Assembly (NCBI GenBank): GCA_030531905.1
Contig: JAUNMG010000012.1
Coordinates: 1 to 39,176, forward strand
Source: a bacterium
Lineage (GTDB): Bacteria > Bacillota_I > Bacilli_A > RF39 > UBA660
DNA: 39,176 bases
Direction of reading: 5' to 3'
This document shows positions 33,124 through 39,176 of this stretch, one piece after another. Every line of letters begins with the position of its first letter. Position 1 is the stretch's first letter. Position numbers and translations under genes: made by a program. The notes under the pieces are model-generated. The model was given only the letters and a program-made list of their open reading frames with translations. It did no database searches and was not told the DNA's origin.

Positions 33124-35673
33124 GTGTATTTTAAAAACGAGGAAGATATATTTAAAACATTGAATAGTAATATTGATGGATTAGATAGTAAAGAAGCAAA
33201 GAAAAGATTAAATGATTATGGGCAAAATATTATTTTAAATAAAAAGAAAACACCTTTAATTTTAAGATTCTTAAAGCAGTTTAATGATACGATGATTATC
33301 ATATTATTAGTTGTTGCAGTACTTTTATATTTTTATGGATGTTTTTATTCCCATGAGTATACTGATACTATTGTTATTCTTTTTGTAGTTTTTATAAATG
33401 CTATTGTTGGATTTATACAAGAAGAAAAAGCTTCTTTAATACTAAAAGATTTAAAAAAATATGAAACCAGTACTTCTAAAGTAAAAAGAGATGACAAAAT
33501 ACTAATAATAAATACTAAAGAATTGGTTCCAGGGGATATAATATATTTAGAATCTGGAGAAACAGTTCCTGCTGATATTAGAATACTTAGATGTGAAAAC
33601 TTAAAAGTAGATGAATCTGCTTTAACAGGGGAAAGTATTCCAGTTCAAAAAAGTGCTGATGTTTTAAAAGAAAATTTAATTATTCAAGAACAAAAAAATA
33701 TGTTGTTTTTAGGAACAAATATTACAAATGGAAAATGTACTGGTATAGTTGTAAGTACAGGAAAAAATAGTGAGTTAGGTAAAATTGCATTATCACTAAA
33801 TGAAATTGATAGAATTGAAACTCCATTGCAATTAAAGATAAAAGAACTATCTAAAAAGATAACATTAATAGTATTTGTTATTTTAATCTTTATCTTTATT
33901 TTAGCTTTAATTAATAAATATACTATACTTGAAATTATAATGCTATGTTCATCACTAGCAGTTGCTGCTATTCCTGAGGGACTACCAACTGTAATTACAA
34001 TAACTTTATCTGTTGGAATATCTAATCTAGCAAAAAAGAAAACTGTAGTAAAACAAATGCAAGCTGTAGAAACATTAGGAGCAATAGATATTATTTGCTC
34101 TGATAAGACAGGTACTATAACGCAAAATAAAATGACTGTTAAGGATGAATATGTAATAGATGAAAAGATGCTTAATTACATATGTGCTCTTTGTAATGAT
34201 GGTCTTATTTATAAAGATAAATATGTGGGTGATCCTACAGAAACTTGTTTATATGATTATTTATATAATAAAAAAATTAATTCTCTTAATTTAAGAAAAA
34301 AATGTGAAAGATTATTAGATGTACCATTTGATAGTGATAGAAAGATGTTTACTACTTTAAATAAAATAGATGATAATGTCTATGTTTTATGCAAGGGTAG
34401 TATGGATTCTTTAATTGAAAAAGTAAATTTATCTAAGACTCAAAAAGAAGAGATTTTAGATAAAGTTAAGAATTTTTCTAAAAATGCACTAAGGACTTTA
34501 GGATTTGCTTATAAAAAGTTAGATTATGTACCAAAAAATATTAAAGAATTAGAAAAAGAGGAAAATAATTTATCTTTTGCTGGTATTTTAGGTATGATAG
34601 ATCCACCAAGAAAAAGCGTTAAGGAAAGTGTTGCTTTATGTAAAAATGCAGGAATTAGACCTATTATGATTACAGGTGACTCTATAGATACAGCAACTGC
34701 TATTGCTAAGGATGTTGGTATTATAACAAGTGATAATGAAGCAATACTTGGAAGCAAACTTGATAAATATAATGATAAAGAACTAGAAGATATTGTTAAA
34801 AAATATTCTGTTTATGCAAGAGTTAATCCAATTCATAAAGAAAAAATTGTTTTTGCACTTCAAAACAGTGGAAAAATAGTAGCGATGACAGGAGATGGAG
34901 TAAATGATGCTCCAGCTATTAAAGATGCTCATGTTGGTGTAGGAATGGGTATTACAGGCACTGATGTTACAAAGTCAGCTTCTGATATAGTATTAATGGA
35001 TGATTCTTTTTCAACGATAGTCGTAGCAGTTGAAGAAGGAAGAAGAATATATAATAATATTAGAAATAATATAGTATTTTCATTATCAAGCAATTTTGCT
35101 GAGATATTTACTATTATCATAGGGTTGTTTACTAAAACGACAATTTTATTACCAATTTATATTTTATTTATTGACTTGGTAACAGATTCTATTCCTAGTA
35201 TATGTTTGTCCTTTGAAAAAAGTGAAGATGGCATAATGAATAAAAAACCAAGAGGAATAAACAAACCGTTATTTACACCATTTATTAAAGCTAGTATCGC
35301 ATTTTCAGCTATAATTGAAACTATATTTGTAGTTCTTACTTATTTTATTAGTCTGAAAATGTATGGACAAGAAATAGCTATGTCTTTAGCACTTCTTTCA
35401 ATGGTAATACAAGAAATTGTTTATTCACTATCTTGTAGAAACTTAAAACAATCAGTTATTAAACAAGGATTATTTTCTAATAAAGCAATGAATTATGGAC
35501 TATTATTAATAATTTTAATTGAACTTATAGTGTTTATTACACCAGTTGGAAAATTAATAAGGGTAACATCAATAAACATTAGTTTAATATTAGTAGTATT
35601 CTTAATAAATTTCATGGCAATATTTATTTATGAATTAATTAAGCCTTTATTAGTAAAATGTTTTAAAGATTAA
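33124..35673 (+). CDS. P-type Ca2+-transporting ATPase (SERCA/PMR1-like, P2 type)
   Basis: Exports cations, probably Ca2+, using ATP. 849 residues from a GTG start (GGAGATGAG upstream). Order: N-terminal cation-ATPase domain, LTGESIPVQ actuator motif near 160, helix 4 with AAIPEGLPT near 283, phosphorylated Asp327 in CSDKTGTITQNK, nucleotide-binding domain with KGSMDSL near 425, MTGDGVNDAPAIKDAHVGVGMG near 592, then helices 5-6 with SSNFAEIF and IDLVTDSIPS. PEGLP and the helix 5-6 acidic residues fit Ca2+ pumps; helix 6 has Asp-Leu where SERCA has Asn-Leu in NLVTD, so ion specificity is less sure. Single gene. Confidence 0.9.
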   Translation: MYFKNEEDIFKTLNSNIDGLDSKEAKKRLNDYGQNIILNKKKTPLILRFLKQFNDTMIIILLVVAVLLYFYGCFYSHEYTDTIVILFVVFINAIVGFIQEEKASLILKDLKKYETSTSKVKRDDKILIINTKELVPGDIIYLESGETVPADIRILRCENLKVDESALTGESIPVQKSADVLKENLIIQEQKNMLFLGTNITNGKCTGIVVSTGKNSELGKIALSLNEIDRIETPLQLKIKELSKKITLIVFVILIFIFILALINKYTILEIIMLCSSLAVAAIPEGLPTVITITLSVGISNLAKKKTVVKQMQAVETLGAIDIICSDKTGTITQNKMTVKDEYVIDEKMLNYICALCNDGLIYKDKYVGDPTETCLYDYLYNKKINSLNLRKKCERLLDVPFDSDRKMFTTLNKIDDNVYVLCKGSMDSLIEKVNLSKTQKEEILDKVKNFSKNALRTLGFAYKKLDYVPKNIKELEKEENNLSFAGILGMIDPPRKSVKESVALCKNAGIRPIMITGDSIDTATAIAKDVGIITSDNEAILGSKLDKYNDKELEDIVKKYSVYARVNPIHKEKIVFALQNSGKIVAMTGDGVNDAPAIKDAHVGVGMGITGTDVTKSASDIVLMDDSFSTIVVAVEEGRRIYNNIRNNIVFSLSSNFAEIFTIIIGLFTKTTILLPIYILFIDLVTDSIPSICLSFEKSEDGIMNKKPRGINKPLFTPFIKASIAFSAIIETIFVVLTYFISLKMYGQEIAMSLALLSMVIQEIVYSLSCRNLKQSVIKQGLFSNKAMNYGLLLIILIELIVFITPVGKLIRVTSINISLILVVFLINFMAIFIYELIKPLLVKCFKD

Positions 35674-35785
35674 AGTGTATTTTAAGAAGTAAGAAATTAA
35701 AAATACTAGTTTGAAGTTGTGATTATAACTAGCTTCATAAATAGTAATTTATCAAGTAGATCAATAAAAAAATTTACTTTTCTTA

Positions 35786-35794
35786 TGGTATAAT
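35786..35794 (+). promoter_or_regulatory. Extended -10 promoter
   Basis: TGGTATAAT with no clear -35, 50 bases before the start of the HExxH membrane protein gene. Confidence 0.55.
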
Positions 35795-35844
35795 ATAAGT
35801 GATGTACAAATGGTAAATTTGTAGTAATGATAGGAGTTGTTAGT

Positions 35845-36432
35845 ATGGCTAGATTAAAGATGGTTGGTATTATAAATGAAAATGAAATTATTAAGTATCA
35901 AAAATATAATACAAATAAGAAAATGACTTTAATTAATAATGATAAGGATAATATACAAATAAAAGCAATACCTATTTGTGTATTCTTAATAATACTATGT
36001 AATGTAGTTTTATTTCTTAAATTATTTAATAGTAATATATCAATAAAACCTATTTTTTTAATTTTAGGTTTTTTGATAGGATGTATGTTATTAATTGTTC
36101 ATGAAATTTTACATGGGATCGTTTATCCCAAAAATGTTAATGTTAGTATAGGATTTATAAAACCTATAACATTTGTAGCATTAGCGTCCTATCCTATGAG
36201 TAAAAGCAAATTTATTACAATGTGCTTATTACCATTTATATTAGGAATAATCCCAATGTTAATTTTTACATTAACAAATAATTCAACAATATGTAGTTTA
36301 AGTTTTGGTATGATGTGTATGGGTATAATATCTCCATATCCAGATGTATATAATGTATTTCAAATTATTAAGAAAGTGCCTAAAGGCAAAAAAGTGTTGT
36401 TTTATGAGGAGACTTTATCATATATAGATTAA
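35845..36432 (+). CDS. DUF3267-like membrane protein with an HExxH motif
   Basis: 195 residues from ATG 35845 (AGGAG at 35832-35836; the ATG at 35827 would precede that site). About four membrane segments; the second ends in HEILHGIVYPK (HExxH at 86-90), and a downstream segment has PYPDVYN. This layout, HExxH in a membrane helix followed by a later Asp/Asn-containing segment, is typical of DUF3267 putative zinc metalloproteases related in topology to site-2-type proteases. Substrate and activity unknown. Confidence 0.7.
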   Translation: MARLKMVGIINENEIIKYQKYNTNKKMTLINNDKDNIQIKAIPICVFLIILCNVVLFLKLFNSNISIKPIFLILGFLIGCMLLIVHEILHGIVYPKNVNVSIGFIKPITFVALASYPMSKSKFITMCLLPFILGIIPMLIFTLTNNSTICSLSFGMMCMGIISPYPDVYNVFQIIKKVPKGKKVLFYEETLSYID

Positions 36433-36518
36433 TCATAATATTTATAATCATGAACAACATAAATTAAAATTTAGTAATTGGTTAAAGAATAGTGATAGTT
36501 GAAAATAGAGGATTAATT

Positions 36519-37199
36519 ATGAAAAAGATTGTATTTACTATTTTAGTATGTGGGATTATAGTTTTAGAATTAACAGGATGTAATAATTTAAAACAAAAAC
36601 AAAAAGATGATATTCATTCTTTTGTTGGAACTATAATAAAGTGTGAAGAAAAGTCTATGATTGTTCGTCCAAATGAAAACGAAGAAGAATATAATTCTAG
36701 CGATAAATTTAGAATTAAATATATTGATGGTTTTGATTCCTGCAAAATTAATGATGAGGTAAAAATTACTTACAAAGGTATGATTAATGCAAGTTATCCA
36801 GCACAAGTAGGGACAACAAATATTGAAATTAACGATTTTGATTTTTACATAACAAAGCTAGAAAGTTATAATGATATTAGATTTAATGATTATTATACAG
36901 CTGATAATCGTACAGTTTATTTAGCAGGAAATATAGGTGAGTTTTATATTAAAGAGCAAGATACGGATATTACTTTGAAAACTTATCTTTCAACTGCATT
37001 TGAAACAGTTGATGATGGTATAAAACATATTACTAATAAGTTAGAATTAAAAAAAATATTAAAAGATGGAGGAACAAGAATCTACAAATCCAAAGATAAA
37101 AATGTTACTATGATAATATGTAACACTATTAAAAATGATAAAAATATATTAATTGGAGATTATTCTATGGAATATGTAGAAGGAGATTGTAAGAATTAA
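36519..37199 (+). CDS. Lipoprotein of unknown function
   Basis: 226 residues from ATG 36519 (GAGGA just upstream; the in-frame ATG at 36492 lacks a good site). Signal peptide VFTILVCGIIVLELTGC with lipobox LTGC. The mature part begins with a region resembling an OB-like fold (IIKCEEKSMIVRPNENEEE and DEVKITYKGMI), seen in DUF3221-type small lipoproteins, followed by a second, unassigned domain. Two further single-helix/extracellular genes follow. Function unknown. Confidence 0.6.
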   Translation: MKKIVFTILVCGIIVLELTGCNNLKQKQKDDIHSFVGTIIKCEEKSMIVRPNENEEEYNSSDKFRIKYIDGFDSCKINDEVKITYKGMINASYPAQVGTTNIEINDFDFYITKLESYNDIRFNDYYTADNRTVYLAGNIGEFYIKEQDTDITLKTYLSTAFETVDDGIKHITNKLELKKILKDGGTRIYKSKDKNVTMIICNTIKNDKNILIGDYSMEYVEGDCKN

Positions 37200-37229
37200 T
37201 AAGTTATAATTTGTTAAGGAGAAAAAAAC

Positions 37230-37802
37230 ATGGAAAAGAAAAAAATTATTATAGTTATTGGAATTATTATTTTAACAATTTTAGGTATATTGTCATTTAT
37301 ACTTTTAAATAGAAAATATCCTTATGAAGATGAGAATACGTTATATTTTAAAGAGTTTAATAATACAATTATTAGACTTGAAAGAGTAGATTATTCACTA
37401 GGTCAAAATCAAGTAGTTATAGTCCAAAAAAGTACAAATAGAGGTAAATCGTTTGAAGATATAACAAAAGAACCAATAATTTTAAGTATGGAACCTAAAG
37501 TTACTTTTTTAAACGAAAAACTAGGATTTGTACTTGCTAAATCAAATTTAACAAAGAATAATAATTATTTAGGTTTGTATATAACAAAAGATGGTGGTAA
37601 AACTTTTGAAAATTGTAAAATTAATTATAACAACTCAAATGTTGAAATGTTAACTATTGTATCTACACCTTTTTACGATAATGATATTTTAAAAATGGAA
37701 GCATCAATATATATTGTTAAAGAAGATCAAAGTGGTTATGAAAACAAAAAATTAATATTTATAAGTGATGATAAAGGGTTATCGTGGAAAATGGAAAAAT
37801 AG
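37230..37802 (+). CDS. Membrane-anchored Asp-box (BNR repeat) protein
   Basis: 190 residues; AAGGAG before the ATG. One N-terminal helix (about 7-26), then a beta-rich domain with three Asp-box-like motifs: STNRGKSFEDI, TKDGGKTFENC and SDDKGLSWKME. Asp boxes mark beta-propeller blades in sialidases and other extracellular proteins, but this protein is too short for a full propeller and shows no sialidase catalytic motif (such as FRIP). It is probably a small cell-surface protein. Expression may be shared with the lipoprotein 30 bases upstream. Confidence 0.6.
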   Translation: MEKKKIIIVIGIIILTILGILSFILLNRKYPYEDENTLYFKEFNNTIIRLERVDYSLGQNQVVIVQKSTNRGKSFEDITKEPIILSMEPKVTFLNEKLGFVLAKSNLTKNNNYLGLYITKDGGKTFENCKINYNNSNVEMLTIVSTPFYDNDILKMEASIYIVKEDQSGYENKKLIFISDDKGLSWKMEK

Positions 37803-37910
37803 TTTATAGCTGGTAAAGAAATAAAGTATAAAACAAAAAGTATTCAATAGACTTTATTAATTTAGTTTGATAAAATGATAGTAATAAAAGAGTAGTAAGG
37901 ATGTTGTAGT

Positions 37911-38549
37911 ATGAGTAAAACCTATAAAGATTATTTAAATAAAAACCATGACTTTGATAAATTAATGCTAGTTGGAATATTTGCCTTAGTAATTGTTATA
38001 TCAGGTATATTTGGTTTTTTATATGAGTTTATTTTTTATTATTTTAATGGCGGTATGGAAAAATTTTATTGGAGAGGTGGTAATTTTCTTCCTTGGATTA
38101 ATATCTATGCAACTGGTTCTTTAATGATTTATTTTTTAACATATAGATATAGAAAAAAGCCATTAAAAGTATTTTTTATAAGTTTATTTTCAACTGGAAT
38201 ACTTGAATATATTTCTGGACTTGGTATGTACATAATTGGAAATGGAAAAAGATGTTGGGACTATAGTAAAGAAATTCTGAATTTTGGTAATATAAATGGT
38301 TTTGTTTGCTTAAGAAGTGTTTTGTTCTTTGCTATATCAGGATTGTTTCTGATTTATGTAGTAATGCCATTTTGTTTTTATCTAGCTAAAAAAATTCCTA
38401 AAAAGATATTTTTAACAATTAGTTTTACATTATGTACTATAATTCTAATAGATGAATTTTATAATTTATTAATCGCAAGAATTTTTTATCTACCAAGAGC
38501 TTATGATGTATATAGTAAATTGGGATTTAATTATGTTAAGTTTAAATAA
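37911..38549 (+). CDS. CmpB-like (ABC_trans_CmpB family) membrane protein
   Basis: 212 residues with about five hydrophobic segments. Features matching the 'putative ABC transporter permease' family PF06541: GFLYEFIFYYFNGGMEKFYWRGGNFLPWINIYATGSL condensed as an N-terminal block, LEYISGLGMYI in the middle, and RCWDYSKEILNFGNINGFVCLRSVLFFAISGL, equivalent to the 'wWDYs..plNi.grIcl...l.Wg' signature. The family is common in Firmicutes; the ABC link is by name only and no ATPase gene is adjacent. AAGGATG lies before the ATG. Confidence 0.65.
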   Translation: MSKTYKDYLNKNHDFDKLMLVGIFALVIVISGIFGFLYEFIFYYFNGGMEKFYWRGGNFLPWINIYATGSLMIYFLTYRYRKKPLKVFFISLFSTGILEYISGLGMYIIGNGKRCWDYSKEILNFGNINGFVCLRSVLFFAISGLFLIYVVMPFCFYLAKKIPKKIFLTISFTLCTIILIDEFYNLLIARIFYLPRAYDVYSKLGFNYVKFK

Positions 38550-38675
38550 GTGCGTATCATTTTAGTTATAGTGAATACATCTTTTAAATGTAGATATATT
38601 AATTATTAAGATAAATATAGAGTTATTATTGTTATAGTAATGATTTATTATCTAAGATATAAAACGATAAGAAAG

Positions 38676-38720
38676 TTGCAACAGTAGTTGACGTAGCTGA
38701 CTACTGATACTTACTTGCAA
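38676..38720. repeat. Nested inverted repeat
   Basis: CAGTAGT (38682-38688) / ACTACTG (38700-38706) with an 11-base loop, flanked by TTGCAA at 38676-38681 and again at 38715-38720, which can also pair with each other. No T run follows, so it is not a terminator. Confidence 0.5.
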
Positions 38721-38803
38721 ACTAGTTATTAAATATCAAAAAAAGAATAATTTATTGATATAAAATTTCTCTAGTTCACAAGTTAGTCATTACTTTAGAA
38801 TAA

Positions 38804-38886
38804 GATATTTTAGAAGATGATTTTGAAAAAAATATCTCACTGAAGAGCAAATTATAGAAGATATCAAAAAAATAATTAAAGACTAG
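38804..38886 (+). pseudogene. Short remnant of a coding sequence
   Basis: The frame from 38804 reads DILEDDFEK, and across an A-run (38826-38832) the next frame continues KYLTEEQIIEDIKKIIKD to TAG 38886. The joined reading LEDDFEKKYLTEEQIIEDIKKIIKD is plausible as a broken gene end, closed by a terminator whose stem overlaps the stop. No start or family can be given. Confidence 0.3.
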
Positions 38887-38899
38887 AAATAGTCTTTTT
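38878..38899 (+). terminator. Terminator with GAAA tetraloop
   Basis: AAAGACTA (38878-38885), loop GAAA, TAGTCTTT (38890-38897), Ts to 38899. Confidence 0.85.
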
Positions 38900-38912
38900 C
38901 TTTTAAATAAAA

Positions 38913-38941
38913 TTGACTTTTAAATATATTTTTTCTATAAT
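38913..38941 (+). promoter_or_regulatory. Strong sigma-A-type promoter of the last gene
   Basis: TTGACT (38913-38918), 17-bp spacer, TATAAT (38936-38941); the start codon is 32 bases downstream. Confidence 0.85.
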
Positions 38942-38972
38942 TTAAATATATTAAGGTAGGAGAGTGAAATAA

Positions 38973-39176
38973 GTGGAAGAAAAAGAAAAAACAACTATTG
39001 AAGAACCAGAAGCTAAACAGACTTTAGCAGATACTGAATCTAATAAGGTTCAACAAAGTAATACTACTAGAAAAACAAGTAAAAAAGCAATATTAGTAGT
39101 AATTATTTGTGTAGTTTTATTTTTACTTTTAATATTTGGGGTAGTCTATTTCAAGATATCTAGAAATAATAAAAGG
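38973..39176 (+). CDS. N-terminal part of a single-pass membrane protein (3' partial)
   Basis: 68 codons from a GTG start at 38973 (GTAGGAGAG at 38956-38964) to the window edge. A polar, Glu/Thr-rich N-terminal segment of about 37 residues with a Lys-Thr-Ser-Lys-Lys stretch precedes one hydrophobic helix (ILVVIICVVLFLLLIFGVVYF), then basic residues. Probably the N-terminal anchor of a larger exported domain lying outside the window. No family can be assigned. Confidence 0.65.
   Translation, partial: MEEKEKTTIEEPEAKQTLADTESNKVQQSNTTRKTSKKAILVVIICVVLFLLLIFGVVYFKISRNNKR

Larger units (their letters stand above)
38550..38972. other. 423-bp region without an intact gene
   Basis: Holds an inverted repeat nested in TTGCAA elements (38676-38720), a short C-terminal gene remnant (38804-38886), a terminator (38878-38899) and a strong promoter for the last gene (38913-38941). 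The first 120 bases show nothing I can name. Confidence 0.5.

Noticed and set aside
1-39176. Mycoplasma genetic code (TGA as Trp)
   Set aside because: Several intact genes end at TGA (for example 19656, 20927 and 28371), and Trp is encoded by TGG throughout.
1-39176. CRISPR array
   Set aside because: No regularly spaced direct repeats with unique spacers are present.

Overview
The window is AT-rich, uses UAA, UAG and UGA as stops (for example UGA at 19656 and 20927), and carries Firmicutes-type genes: parE/parC, a T-box leader before an aminoacyl-tRNA synthetase operon, GerA-type germinant receptor genes, an OmpR-family two-component pair and QueH. With murC and ger genes present it is a walled bacterium, not a classical mycoplasma. 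The eukaryal/archaeal-type ProRS, small gene sizes, SipW-type N-termini with BspA-like repeats and the Cys-rich tail on HisS point, by inference, to an uncultured gut Bacilli lineage near Erysipelotrichia or RF39. The exact taxon cannot be fixed from this sequence alone.

Layout. 1-155 is the tail of a PD-(D/E)XK transposase-like gene. 196-6875 holds thyA, an anchored thioredoxin-like protein, and parE and parC split by a decayed Bro-N antirepressor gene. 6956-9655 encodes a large surface protein and a lipoprotein. A convergent ZIP metal transporter follows, then queH and an M3-like peptidase. 12261-18836 is the T-box-controlled hisS-orf-aspS-proS-murC cluster. 18997-21762 has a response regulator, a histidine kinase and an SDR enzyme. 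21787-23116 is tRNA-Met(CAU) followed by a dead sigma-70 gene. 23167-24354 encodes two unknown membrane proteins. 24351-27086 on the minus strand is a reduced gerA-gerC-gerB operon, divergent from a 23S rRNA uracil methyltransferase gene.

28515-32363 is an accessory island: a RhuM-family gene, a frameshifted membrane-anchored gene, a 580-bp mostly non-coding stretch ending in a strong hairpin/terminator, and two tandem ORF6N-PLD-like genes. After it come a DUF3592-like protein, a Ca2+-type P-ATPase, a DUF3267-like HExxH membrane protein, a lipoprotein, an Asp-box protein, a CmpB-like membrane protein, a 420-bp non-coding stretch with an inverted repeat and a gene remnant, and the start of another membrane protein cut by the window edge.

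The most unusual signals are these. (1) The RhuM gene, both ORF6N genes and the decayed Bro-N gene each carry a short inverted repeat about 60-80 codons in; the two ORF6N copies differ at the core yet keep self-complementarity. (2) The T-box before hisS reads as Asp-specific by both its specifier (GAC) and its acceptor-end match (UGGC), although the first gene is hisS. (3) HisS ends in a 29-residue acidic tail with four CxC motifs. (4) Frameshifts occur repeatedly in accessory genes while the housekeeping genes stay intact, which suggests real decay.
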